In this document: piece after piece, positions 1 through 8,185 of the stretch
Numbering within the stretch: position 1 is the first letter of the stretch
Layout of the letters: the number at the start of each line of letters is the position of its first letter
Source: Streptomyces thinghirensis
GTDB taxonomy: Bacteria > Actinomycetota > Actinomycetia > Streptomycetales > Streptomycetaceae
Direction: 5' to 3'
Assembly: GCA_021502835.1 (NCBI GenBank)
Contig: JAKFGP010000023.1
Location: forward strand, 1-20,342
Length of the DNA stretch: 20,342 nt
Position numbers and translations under genes: made by a program
Notes under the pieces: generated by a model
What the model saw: the letters and a program-made list of their open reading frames with translations, nothing else
Told to the model about the DNA's origin: nothing
Databases searched by the model: none

Positions 1-239
1 CACCGCCGCCAGGACCGGCGGCCGCGCCGCCGACGGCCGTCAGCAGCCCCATCCGGGCGATCGAACCCGGGGCCTCCAGCACCAGCAGGGGCAGGGCGAT
101 CAGGGCGAAGGAGTCACCGAGGACGGAGAGGGTCTGCGCGGCCCAGAAGACGCCGAAGTCCCGCTCGCCGCCACAGGGGACGCGGTTCTTTCGGGGAACG
201 GCCGGCGGCGCGTCCGGTGTCCCGTGCCCTGTGGGTCAT
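1..239 (-). CDS. MFS transporter, N-terminal part (runs off the window)
   Basis: This is the first part of a major facilitator superfamily permease, a 12-helix plasma-membrane transporter whose substrate cannot be told from here. Reading leftward from ATG 239 gives a basic cytoplasmic tail (MTHRARDTGRAAGRSPKEP). After one frame change near 165-185 comes RDFGVFWAAQTLSVLGDSFA and then ALIALPLLVLEAPGSIARMG. This matches the usual start of Streptomyces MFS exporters, where an RDFR.FW motif leads into TM1 and TM2. The rest lies beyond base 1. No strong ribosome binding site precedes ATG 239, so the start is provisional. It lies about 100 bases downstream of the small unknown gene on the same strand and may share its transcript. 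Confidence 0.72.
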
Positions 240-336
240 CGGGTCGTCGCCGTCCGTCGTCGCCCCAGCGGCCCCTCGCATGCCGGTCGCTCCCCCCGCC
301 CCGCCCTGTCCGGTCGGCGACCACCTTACGGACGGG

Positions 337-870
337 TCAGTGGTCCAGCAGCACGGCGTCGGGTCGGGGTCCTCGAACGGCACCAGGGTGCCGCCCGCTG
401 GCGGGCGTGGCGGCCAGGACGAGGCGGCCGTGCTGCCATTGGGGCGGACGTGGTCCCGGGTGACCAGCCGGGCGTCCGGAGCCGGTTCGTCCGGCGTGCC
501 CAGTACCGTCACCCGGTCGATCGCGGAGCGGGCGAGCAGTTCCGCGAGCGTCAGCGTGCCGGTGAGGGCGCCCGCGCCGGGGTAGAGGACGGCGCGGCCG
601 ACCTCGTCCGGGGCGCCGTCGCGGACCTCGTACCCCTGGGCGGTGAGCCGGTCCCGGGCGGTGCGCAGGACCGGCTCCCGCCGCCGCGGCCTCCGCCGCG
701 AGCGACAGGGCGACGCGCGGACGGCCGTCCCGCACCAGGTGCGTGCAGCCGAAGACGCCCTGGGGGAGGTCGAGTTCGGCGGCGAGCGCCTGGAGCAGGT
801 GATCGGCCTCGCGCAGCGTCATCGCGTCGGTGTCGATGCCGATGGCGTACGGCGCGGAGGGCGGCGTCAC
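337..870 (-). CDS. conserved hypothetical protein, coupled to the PHP hydrolase
   Basis: This is a protein of about 175 residues that I do not recognise as a named family. It starts at GTG 870, which overlaps the stop of the PHP hydrolase gene (GTGA), so the two are translationally coupled. The start reads VTPPSAPYAIGIDTDAMTLR, followed by EADHLLQALAAELDLPQGVF and GCTHLVRDGRPRVALSLAAE. After frame changes it continues as TLAELLARSAIDRVTVLGTP and DARLVTRDHVRP, and probably ends ...DAVLLDH at the TGA at 337. No signal peptide or membrane helix is visible, so it is probably cytoplasmic, although its partner is exported. At least three frame changes are needed (near 690, 450 and 380). The function is unknown. 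The tight overlap suggests it works with the hydrolase. Confidence 0.6.
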   Translation of the reverse strand: MTPPSAPYAIGIDTDAMTLREADHLLQALAAELDLPQGVFGCTHLVRDGRPRVALSLAAEAAAAGAGPAHRPGPAHRPGVRGPRRRPGRGRPRRPLPRRGRPHRHADARGTARPLRDRPGDGTGHAGRTGSGRPAGHPGPRPPQWQHGRLVLAATPASGRHPGAVRGPRPDAVLLDH

Positions 871-2593
871 GACGGCAGGATCCACACCGGGTTGGAGTAG
901 AACCACAGGTCGCGCCACGGGTCGGCGTCGCCGACGACGTCGATGGCGGGGCCGCCGGGTCGACCTTGGCGCCCAGGGCGCCGACGGCGGACCGGTTGCC
1001 GTCGGTGCCGCGCGTGCGGAGGTAGACGGGGTGGTCGACGCGGCCGAGGTCGTAGGTGAGCCGGACGGTGCCGGTGTCCTTGTTCACCTCGTACGACTTG
1101 ACCACCCGGGCCGTCGGCGCGGTGAAGAGGTGTCCTGGTCGGCGACCGTGCCGGTCACGTCGCCCTGGATGACGTCGACCCGGGCCAGCTTTCGGGGTGA
1201 ACCCGGCCCAGTGTAGCCGCCGGCCAGGGCCACGTCCATCGACAGGGTGACCCGCGGCCCTTGCGGACGTGCAGGGCGCCGCCGAGGGTGGCCTAGCGGC
1301 CGCCGCCGGAGAGCGCGGACGTCGAGGCCGCTGATGAGCTGCCCGTGGTCGACCCAGATGCGTCCGGCGCGGATGCCGTCCATGACGGCGCCGTAGGAGA
1401 AGCCGTCGGAGCCGACGTGGGTCCGGCTGTACTGGCCGGGCCATAAGTCGCCCTGGGTGACGTCGATCTGTCCGGCGTAGACGGGGTCGTCGTAGCGGCC
1501 GTTGGCGTTGAAGTCGCCGCCGCCGCTGGCGGCGGTGTCGGCGTACACCTGGTGGGAGTCGGAGTTGGCGGTGATCCACCAGGGGGGCGGCCCTCGGCGA
1601 TGAGGTTGTCCCACAGGCCGCCGACGGTGGCGGTCATCCAGTCGAAGCCGCCCCAGGTGCGGTAGCTTCGGGGTAGCCGGGGAAGGAGTTGGCGCCGGGG
1701 CTGCCGTCGTAGATAGCGCGCGGCGCGGCCCATGCCGAGCGGCTTCGGGAGGCCGGCCGCCTGATGGCCGGGGGCGCCCTCGAAACCGACGGCGATCTGG
1801 TGGCGCTCGGGGGTGGCGCGCCGCGCCAGGCGCGGATCTCGTGCGGGGAGTCGATGCCCTTGCGCGCCGGGTGGTTGGCGAGCATCAGGGCGTCCCTGCC
1901 CTTGCGCCGCTTGACCTGGTCGGCGAGGAAGGAGAGGCCGGCGACGGCGAGGGCCTCGTTGGCGGGCGTGGAGTCGCCGGCGCCCCGACTGCTGCCGTCG
2001 TAGTCGGTCTCGAACTGCCTGAGGACCGAGACCTCGTGGCGGCCAGGGTGGACGAAACGGTGCCGTGCTCGGCGGCCGGGATGTTCCACCCAGTCCCTGG
2101 AAGACGAGGGTGTCCTCGTGGGCGTCGCGGGCCGCGCGGATGTCCGGGTTGACCTTCTCCACACCGATCCTGGCGTGGGTGACGCTGCCGTGGTCGGTGA
2201 TGACCAGCCAGTCCATGCCGTGCCGGGCGCCCTGGCGGACCTGGTCGACGACGCGGTACTTGCCGTCGCTGCTGTACTGGGTGTGGATGTGGTGGTCGCC
2301 GGCCAGCCAGAGGAAGCCCCTCTTGCGGCGCGGCCGTTGCCGGCGGCCTGCGCGGGGGCGGCGGTGGCGGTCCCGGTCTGGGCGAGGACGGTGCCGGCGG
2401 CGAGTCCGGCGCCGAGCAGGCCTCGCGCGGCGCAGCGGCCGCGCGCACTGCTGTTCGGGGCTCAGGGCCTCGTCGGGGACGCTGGAGCTGTGAAGGCGGC
2501 GGGCAGGGGCTGCGCGGCCTCGTGGTCGTGGTCGTGGGTGTGTGCGTGTCCGTGGTGGTGCTGGCCGTGCGCGTGCCCGTGTCCGTGTCCCAT
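867..2593 (-). CDS. CehA/McbA family PHP-domain metallohydrolase, His-rich and exported
   Basis: This is a PHP-fold metal-dependent hydrolase of about 575 residues, of the CehA/McbA type. The family includes carbaryl hydrolase, but the substrate here is unknown. Metal-site motifs are visible: DHHIHTQYSSDGK (the HxH pair), VITDHGSVTH, LANHPARKG and ITANSDSHQVYAD. The chain ends at DLWFYSNPVWILPS. ATG 2593 has a perfect AGGAGG six bases upstream. The first 30 residues are nearly all Gly/His/Asp (GHGHGHGHAHGQHHHGHAHT). A hydrophobic stretch, GLLGAGLAAGTVLAQTGTAT ending APAQA, follows an Arg-containing segment and looks like a Tat or Sec export signal. The Asp-Leu-Trp at 1441-1449 uses a TTA leucine codon. 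Several frame changes break the chain (near 2480, 2440, 2330, 2080, 1590, 1310 and 1200). The small unknown gene follows with a GTGA overlap. Confidence 0.85.
2516..2593 (-). repeat. His/Gly-rich coding repeat in the PHP hydrolase N-terminus
   Basis: The first 26 codons of the hydrolase alternate CAC with GGC/GGA/GAC/GCG codons, giving repeated GH, HG and DH pairs. On the + strand this appears as repeated gtg/cgtg/ccgtg units. It resembles histidine-rich metal-binding tails of metallochaperones and metal transporters. Metal binding is an inference. Confidence 0.8.
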
Positions 2594-2599
2594 GAAGAT

Positions 2600-2605
2600 C
2601 CTCCT
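2600..2605 (-). promoter_or_regulatory. strong ribosome binding site fixing the PHP hydrolase start
   Basis: The minus strand reads AGGAGG, six bases before ATG 2593. This near-perfect Shine-Dalgarno sequence decides the start. An open frame also continues upstream of this ATG, but that is the antisense of the TetR gene. Confidence 0.85.
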
Positions 2606-2744
2606 GGATACCGCCGCGTGCGCGGCTGTGAGGAAAATCGAGGCAGAAGACGCGAACGTTTAATGACTCAGAGGTGAGCCGCGACTGCCGCCCGGCCTGC
2701 CCTAGCATGAAACCTAGAGCCCCAGGAAGCCGGGAAGGTGGCCC

Positions 2745-3383
2745 ATGCCCCGTGCGCGGGTCTCTACAACCGACCGCGCGCGCGTCGCGGCCGCAGCCGA
2801 CCCTCGCCGACGCGACCGGGTTCGAGAGCGTCACCGTCTCCGCGCGCTCGCCCGGCACTTCGGGGTGAAGGACGCCAGCCTCTACACGCACGTCAGGAAC
2901 CTCCAGGACCTGCGCGTCCGGGTGCGCGCGCTGGCCGGCGGCGAGCTGATCGACGAGATCGCGGCGGCGGTGGCCGGCCGGGCCGGGAAGGAAGCGCTGG
3001 CCGCCTTCGCGGGCGCGTACCGGGCGTACGCCCTGCGCCACCCCGGCCGCTACGCCGCGACCCAGATCCGCGTCGACCAGTCCCTCGTCGCGCCGACTCC
3101 CCCGCCCTGCGCCGCACCGCCGAGATCACCTACGGCATGCTCCGTGCCTACGGCCTGGCCGAACCCGACCTCACCGACGCGGTACGCCATGCTGCGCAGC
3201 ACCTTCCACGGCTACTGCGCCCTGGAGGCCGCCGGCGGCTTCGGCGCCCCGCGCGACGTACAGGCGTCCTGGGACAAGGCGGTCGACGCGCTGCACGTGG
3301 CGCTGGCGAACTGGCCCCGGGAGCCGGACGGCTCGCGCGGTCACCGGACTCGTACGGCAGCCCGCCGGCGCGCGGGCGCTTGA
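2745..3383 (+). CDS. TetR/AcrR family transcriptional regulator with WHG-type C-terminal domain
   Basis: This is a one-component repressor of about 200 residues. The N-terminal helix-turn-helix reads, across frame changes, ATGFESVTVSALARHFGVKD then ASLYTHVRNLQDLRVRV. The ligand domain contains AFAGAYRAYALRHPGRYAAT and later MLRSTFHGYCALEAAGGFG, the signature of the WHG (TetR_C_33) group. ATG 2745 follows a GAAGG ribosome binding site. It is divergent from the PHP hydrolase operon with a 151-base gap, so it may regulate that operon and itself; this is inferred from position only. Frame changes lie near 2790, 2850, 3100 and 3190, and the exact C-terminus is uncertain. Its end overlaps the convergent membrane-protein gene. 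Confidence 0.82.
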   Translation: MPRARVSTTDRARVAAAADPRRRDRVRERHRLRALARHFGVKDASLYTHVRNLQDLRVRVRALAGGELIDEIAAAVAGRAGKEALAAFAGAYRAYALRHPGRYAATQIRVDQSLVAPTPPPCAAPPRSPTACSVPTAWPNPTSPTRYAMLRSTFHGYCALEAAGGFGAPRDVQASWDKAVDALHVALANWPREPDGSRGHRTRTAARRRAGA

Positions 3384-4061
3384 ACCACTGCGCCGCGGCA
3401 CTCTGATTGAGCAGGACCACGATGGCGATCGCGCCGAACTAGCGGGAGCCCTCCGCCCCTGTTCCCTGGGCGATCCCGCCCAGCGACATCACGATCTGCA
3501 CGCTCGCCAGCACGATGGACGCGACCCGCACACCGCGTTGCCGCCCGTGCCGTACCTGAAGGCGAGGACGAACAGGACCCATCCCATCAGGTTCGTGGCG
3601 AAGAGCCGGCCCGCGTCCTCCGCGCCGACACCGGCTCCCCAGATGACCACGACCAGCATCACCAGCCCCGCCATCACCCAGATCAGGATCTGCGCGGCGC
3701 GCACACGCCCGGCATGGTCGGCGGCGGCACGGGGGCGTAGGGGTACGGGGCGCCCGGGTACCCACCGGGAGCGCCGCCGTACGCGCCGGGGCGCCGTAGC
3801 CGCCGGGCGCACCGTAGGAGCCCGGGGCGCCGTACCCGGCCGGGGCGGCGTAGCCGGCCTGGCCGCCGGGCCCGCCGGGGGCGGCGTATCCGCCGGGAGC
3901 GCCGAATCCTCCCTGCGTGCCGGGGGCGGGCGATGCGGGATGAGCGCCTGGCGGAGTGGCCCCCGGCGGAGGGCCGTACGGGCCGCCCTGGTGCCCGGTG
4001 GGCTGCCCGTCGGCGGTGGGCCGCCCGTCGGAACCGGTGCGGCTGGATACTCGTTCGACAT
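3341..4061 (-). CDS. Gly/Pro/Tyr-rich small membrane protein
   Basis: This is a membrane protein of about 235 residues with unknown function. It starts MSNEYPAAPVPTGG and continues with a low-complexity cytoplasmic tail of GYAAP/GYGAP repeats. The membrane part follows: ILIWVMAGLVMLVVVIWGAG, LFATNLMGWVLFVLAFRYG, VRVASIVLASVQIVMSLGGI and GAIAIVVLLNQSAAAQWFKR, which makes four helices and a basic end. This architecture is common in Streptomyces. An in-frame TAG at 3439-3441 separates the third and fourth helices and is probably a base error, since homology-like sequence continues in the same frame. The C-terminal stop is therefore unclear; 3341 is the nearest plausible one. It starts nine bases after the end of the PEP mutase-like gene. 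Confidence 0.68.
3770..3905 (-). repeat. degenerate GYGAP-type tandem codon repeat
   Basis: The minus strand encodes successive five-to-eight-residue units such as GYAAPGG, GYAAPA, GYGAPGS and YGAPGGYGAP. The near-identical 15-24 base units on GC-rich DNA make this a spot for slippage and assembly error. Frame changes cluster here. Confidence 0.75.
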
Positions 4062-4067
4062 GCCCTG

Positions 4068-4073
4068 ACCCTA
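4068..4073 (-). promoter_or_regulatory. possible -10 element for a leaderless start of the Gly-rich membrane protein
   Basis: TAGGGT on the minus strand ends six bases before ATG 4061 and includes the TAG stop of the upstream gene. The intervening CAGGGC could also act as a weak ribosome binding site, so this may be operon translation instead. Confidence 0.35.
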
Positions 4074-4862
4074 TCCGGGGTCCGCGGGCCCCCCGGTCAG
4101 CGCCCGCACCTCGTCGTACGCCGGTGCCGCGCCCCACTTCACGGCCCGCGCCGACGTCGGCCGCCGTCTCCAGGGCCGCGCCCAGTGCCCGCCGGTACAG
4201 CAGCGAGCCGAGGCTGACCCGGCCCACGCCGAGGTCGGCGAGGTGCGGGAGGGACGGACCGGTGGGCGAGTACAGGATGTTGAGCGGGACGTCGAAGTGG
4301 GCGACGAGGGCCGCGATCCGGCCGGGGTCGGTGGAGGCCGGGGACGAAGACGCCGTCCGCGCCCGCCTCCCGGTAGGCGTCGAGGCGCCGCATCGTCTCG
4401 GCGACGCGGCTCTCTCCGTCACCGCCGAGGTCCCCGAGCCAGTACGTGTCCGTACGGGCGTTGACGAACAGGCCGGGAGCCGCCGACCTGACTGCGGCGC
4501 GATCTTGGCCGCGTGCCGGCCGGCGGGGCCCAGGGTGTCCTCCAGGTTGATGCCGACGGCTCCGACCGCCGCCAGCTGCCGCGCGAACTCCCCCACCTCG
4601 TCGGGGTCGTCGCTGAAGCCGTCCTCCGCGTCGACGGACAACAGGAACGGCCCCGACCCCAGGGGCGAGGGGCCAGCCGCAGCGTCTCGTCGCGGGTCGC
4701 CGACGCCCCGTCGGGCAGCCCGCCCGCCGCCGCGACGCCCAGGCTGGTCGTACCGACCGCCCGGAAGCCCTGCCCGGCGAGGGCGAACGCGGAGGCGTGG
4801 TCCCAGGCGCAGGGCAGCAAGAGGGGCTCACCGGCACGGTGGAGGTCGGCGAAGGCGGTCAC
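4071..4862 (-). CDS. isocitrate lyase/phosphoenolpyruvate mutase family protein
   Basis: This is a TIM-barrel enzyme of about 260 residues in the PEP mutase/isocitrate lyase superfamily, which makes or breaks C-C or C-P bonds next to a carboxylate. The substrate is not predictable. Motifs in order: LHRAGEPLLLPCAWDHASAF, VGTTSLGVAAAGGLPDG, LLSVDAEDGFSDDPDEV (the acidic Mg2+ site), AVGINLEDT, LFVNARTDTYWLG, EAGADGVFVPGL, VPLNILYSPTGPSLPHLADL and GVGRVSLGSLLYRRAL. It probably ends VKWGAAPAYDEVRALTGG...PG at the TAG at 4071. GTG 4862 overlaps the stop of the DinB-like gene (GTGA), so translation is coupled. At least four frame changes occur (near 4670, 4500, 4340 and 4140). Confidence 0.82.
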
Positions 4863-5341
4863 GACAGGTCACCCACCGCGTCGGCGTAGTACACGGACTC
4901 CAGTGAGGTGCACGGCGAGTTCGCGGAAGCTCCAGCCCTCGCCGGGCGAGTGGTCGAGCTGCTCGCCGGTGAGCGCGTCGAGGCGGTGGGCCCAGATCCG
5001 GGCGAGCCGGGTGAGGCGGCTGCGGGCCTCGTCGAGGTCCTCCTGGGTGAAGGGGCGCGGTCCGCGTCCGTGGTGACCATGGAGGCATGCCAGTGGTCGG
5101 GCTGGGTCTCCTCTCCGGCCAACCGCGCCTCCAGCTCCGCGAGATGGTCGACCATGTGGTCGGCGACGCGCCGGATCGCCTTGTGCGGGGTGTAGACGCG
5201 GTCGTCGACGTACGCGGGCCGCCCGTCCCAGCGGGTCCAGGTGGCGGCCAGGGCCAGGACGTGGTCGACCATGCCGGTGACGGCGTCGGCGGGCGTGAGG
5301 GCGGTGGCAGGGGTGGCCGTGACGGTGTTCGTGTCGCTCAT
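4859..5341 (-). CDS. DinB-like (four-helix) protein
   Basis: This is a protein of about 160 residues. ATG 5341 gives MSDTNTVTATPATALTPADA, then VDHVLALAATWTRWDGRPAY, HKAIRRVADHMVDHLAELEA and, after frame changes, a helix containing GWSFRELAVHL, ending ESVYYADAVGDLS. Spaced His residues in HMVDHL and AVHL, together with the helical layout, resemble the DinB/YfiT metal-binding fold, which includes thiol-dependent transferases. I infer the family only from this pattern. It is the first gene of the unit that continues into the PEP mutase-like gene by a GTGA overlap. The middle (about 5060-4920) needs two or three frame changes. Confidence 0.62.
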   Translation of the reverse strand: MSDTNTVTATPATALTPADAVTGMVDHVLALAATWTRWDGRPAYVDDRVYTPHKAIRRVADHMVDHLAELEARLAGEETQPDHWHASMVTTDADRAPSPRRTSTRPAAASPGSPGSGPTASTRSPASSSTTRPARAGASANSPCTSLESVYYADAVGDLS

Positions 5342-5348
5342 GTCCCGC

Positions 5349-5354
5349 ACGCTA
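5349..5354 (-). promoter_or_regulatory. -10 element, probable leaderless promoter of the DinB-like gene
   Basis: TAGCGT on the minus strand fits the TAnnnT consensus. Seven bases separate it from ATG 5341 and no convincing ribosome binding site lies between, so transcription would start at or next to the A of the ATG. Confidence 0.5.
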
Positions 5355-5460
5355 CGGGCCGGTGGTTCGGTGCCGGCCGAAGTGTTCCTCGGTCTTCGCG
5401 CGGGTACCTGAACGGTCACCCCGGCGTCACCACAGGATCCGCACTGCCCGAGAGGCGGAC

Positions 5461-5999
5461 ATGAAGAGACGTGAGCGACCCGACGACTTCTCCGAGCCGA
5501 AATGGCGGGACAGACTGTCGGTCATCGGCCTGGTCGCGCACTGGCCGTGGGACTGGTGGTGCGACTGCTCTTCAACGGTGCCGACGCGTGGCCGTCGGCA
5601 CTCGTCGGTGCCGCCCTGATGAGCGTCTGGATCGTGTCCCTGGTGCGCCGTCGGCGTCGGCACGACGCGCGGGACACCGGTGCGGAGCCGGACGACGTGC
5701 CCGCCATGGAACGGCGGATCCTCCAGGGCGGGCCGCCCCCCGAGGATCCGCGACAGCGGCAGACCATGGCGGCGCCGGTCGACTCCGTCAGCGGCGGCTG
5801 CGGCGCAACCGCTGGTGGGCGTTCCCGCTCCTGGCTGTCGTCTTCTCCGGTACGTCGGTCGCATGGTTCATCTCCGGCTCCGCCACCGCAGGGAGCTCTG
5901 ACCCTCGCCCTGGCAGTCGCCTTCCTGGGCTGGCTGACCTGGTTCAACCTCCGCTTCGACCGGCGCCTGTCCCAGATGCGGAGCCGGCTGCAGGGCTGA
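5461..5999 (+). CDS. small membrane protein of unknown function
   Basis: This protein has about 180 residues and no recognised family. It starts at ATG 5461 after AGAGG (five bases away): MKRRERPDDFSEPKWRDRLS. After a frame change near 5540 it continues as LAVGLVVRLLFNGADAWPSA and LVGAALMSVWIVSLVRRRRR. A charged loop, AMERRILQGGPPPEDPRQRQ, leads to WWAFPLLAVVFSGTSVAWF and LTLALAVAFLGWLTWFNLRF. The chain ends DRRLSQMRSRLQG, stop at 5997-5999. Four helices in two hairpins, with an arginine-rich loop between them, are visible. Frame changes near 5540, 5790 and 5890 break the chain. The end overlaps the convergent acetylesterase gene by about 55 bases if both stops are right. Confidence 0.68.
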
Positions 6000-7054
6000 G
6001 TCCCGCCCGTACGGCACCGCGCGGCACCAGGTGCTGGTCGACGAGCCCGTCCCGGACCAGGCCCGCGTAGACGGTGGCGCCGTGCGCGGAGGTGTGGGTG
6101 TTGTCCCGCTTCTCGTCGTAGAGGTAGAGGGCCTTGGAGCCCTCCACGCCCAGGGACTCCACGAGCGCCTTCGTCTTCGCGGTCAGGTCGATCAGCGGCA
6201 CGTCCTCGGCGGCGGCAACCGAGCGGACGACGGCCGGGTGGTCGACGCCGAGACCGTTGACGAGCAGGGCGGTGTCGTTGTTGAGGGTGCCGTCGGCGTT
6301 GAACCAGCGGCGCACGACCGGTGTCACGAGCACGGGCCGGCCGCCCTGCTCCCGTACACCCGCCACCAGCGTCTGAAGGTTGGCCCGGTAGGTGGCCTCG
6401 TCCGTCGTCTTGTCGTTGTGCGCGAGTTGGACGAGCACCAGGTCACCCGGGTGAATCCGCGACCGGACGGTACCCGAGAGCCGCTGATCGGCCAGGTAAC
6501 TGACCGTGCTGTCCCCGGAGTCGGCGTGGTTGGCGACGGACAGGCCCTTTGCGGAGGTACCGCGGGCAGTTGCTGGCCCCAGCCGGAGTACGGCTCCCCC
6601 CGGCTGGTCGCAGACCGTGGGAGTCCCCGACGAGGATGATCTCGTCGCGCGTGCCAGGCCGGGGTCACCCTGATACCGGCCAGGGCGGGTGCCGACCCGC
6701 CGATCGTCAGGTCCAGGCCGGGCTGCCGTCGGGCCCGGTGGGCTCGCCCTCGGGTGTGCGGACGTCCACGGTGAAGCTGCGGGCGATCCGCTCGCCGGCC
6801 GCCGTGGCGGTCTCGGGAAGCAGGGCCCGCCTGCTCGCCGCCGATGGCGGTACGGGCGGCGTCCTCGCCGCCGAGCAGCACCTTCACGTCGTACGTACCC
6901 GGCGGGACGTCGAAGTGGCAGGCCGCAACCGTGCAGTTGGCCGTCCCGGAGGTCCGGTCCGGTGCCTGGTCCCTGGGCCCGGGCCTGAGCGGGTACGACC
7001 GTCAGGGCACCGGCGGCCAGCGTGACGGCCAGCGTGGCGGCGAAGCGTCTCCAC
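5944..7054 (-). CDS. secreted rhamnogalacturonan acetylesterase (SGNH hydrolase, CE12-like)
   Basis: This secreted esterase of about 365 residues should remove acetyl groups from rhamnogalacturonan, the pectin backbone. A signal peptide is clear: WRRFAATLAVTLAAGALTVV followed by PAQARAQ. An N-terminal beta-rich region follows, with CHFDVPPGTYDVKVLLGGED. Catalytic blocks can be read across frame changes: IILVGDS (nucleophile Ser) with TVCDQPG, SGWGQQL, LVLVQLAHNDKTTDEATYR (the Asn block) and DEKRDNTHTSAHGATVYAGL (the Asp-His block). GTG 7054 has GAGGGG six bases upstream and is my preferred start, with a frame change just after it. The stop at 5944 is uncertain. It directly follows the GH43 gene, so the two enzymes are likely made together. 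Confidence 0.82.
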
Positions 7055-7059
7055 GCCCG

Positions 7060-8150
7060 TCCCCTCGCCGTGTCGGCGACCGGGACGCCGAAGTCCGGGG
7101 TGCCGTCCGCCTTCCAGCCGAGCCGCTGGACGCGGGTGTGCCGGTTGGGGTCGTTCAGCGGGTCGCCGTCGATCTCCGCGTACTCGGCGGCGTGGTAGAC
7201 GAGGACGTCGGTGCGGCCGTCCCGGTCGACGGTGAAGCAGTTGTGGCCGGGACCGTACTGGCCGGTGGTGTCGTTGCTGGTGAAGACAGGGGTCGGCGAC
7301 TTCGACCAGTTCGCGGGGTCCAGCAGGTCGGCGTCCGCGTCGGCGGTCAGCAGGCCCATGCAGTAGTTGGCGTCGGTGGCGCTGGCCGAGTACGTCATGA
7401 ACAGGCGGCCGTTGCGGGCGATGACCGACGCGCCCTCGTTGACCTCGAAGCCGACGCACTCCCAGTCGTACTCGGGCGTGGAGAGCCGTATCTGCGGGCC
7501 CCTTCAGTGTCCAGGGGTTCCGCCATCTCGGACAGCCACAGGGCGGTGTTGTTGTCCATGCCGGGCTCGTACTGGGCCCAGGCGAGGTAGCGGGTGCCGG
7601 CGGTGGGTGAAGGTGGTGGCGTCGAGGGAGAAGGTCTCCCAGGCCGTCTTCACCTGGCCCCGCTCCACCCAGGTGCCCCGGAAGGGGTTGGGGTGGGAGT
7701 TCTCCAGGACCCAGATGCGGATGTCCCAGACGCGTTCGGCGGGCGCGGCGGCGAAGTAGACGTACCACTTGCCGCCGACGCGGTGCATCTCCGGCGCCCA
7801 GATGTGCGCGCCCACTGTCGCCGGTGGCGTGCTTGCGCCAGATGACGGACTCGGGGGCGGACGCGAGGCCGTTCAGGGTGCGGGAGCGGCGCAGGATGAT
7901 GCGGTCGTACTCGGGGGCGGTCGCCGTGAAGTAGTAGAAGCCGTCGGTGTGCCGGCGGATGTGCGGGTCGGCGCGGTTGCGGACGAGCGGGTTCACGTAC
8001 GGGGCCGACCTGCCGGGGGCGGCGGATGCGGCGGAGGCGACGGCGGGGACGGCCGCCAGGGCTCTCAGCGTCGCGCACCTTCAGCAGCAGGCGTCGGCCG
8101 GGTGCCGCGGGCTGGGCGGGCTGTACGGGCTGATCGTCGGCGCGGCTCAT
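7060..8150 (-). CDS. secreted glycoside hydrolase family 43 protein
   Basis: This is a five-bladed beta-propeller glycosidase of about 360 residues. GH43 enzymes are mostly arabinofuranosidases, arabinanases and xylosidases. Readable pieces in order: NPLVRNRADPHIRRHTDGFY (blade one with the catalytic-base Asp), YYFTATAPEYDRIILRRSRT, GAHIWAPEMHRVGGKWYVYF, WVLENSHPNPFRGTWVERGQ, EVNEGA-type sequence in the blade around the catalytic Glu, MTYSASATDANYCMGLLTAD, GPGHNCFTVDRDGRTDVLVY and HTRVQRLGWKADGTPDFGVP. The start MSRADDQPVQP at ATG 8150 follows GAGAGG. An Ala-rich export region follows (about residues 25-50). No clean stop separates it from the acetylesterase, and the end is placed at the loss of similarity. 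Frame changes lie near 8080, 7820, 7600 and 7500. Confidence 0.82.
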
Positions 8151-8185
8151 GCGGGGCCTCTCGACGGGGGTGCGCGACACGATTT

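Noticed and set aside
2663..2669. tgactca palindrome in the PHP-TetR intergenic gap as TetR operator
   Set aside because: It is too short for a TetR site and has no second arm around it. The gap has other short dyads of equal weight.
1293..3041. Longer PHP hydrolase starting upstream at 3041
   Set aside because: The upstream part is the antisense of the TetR gene, and ATG 2593 has a perfect AGGAGG.
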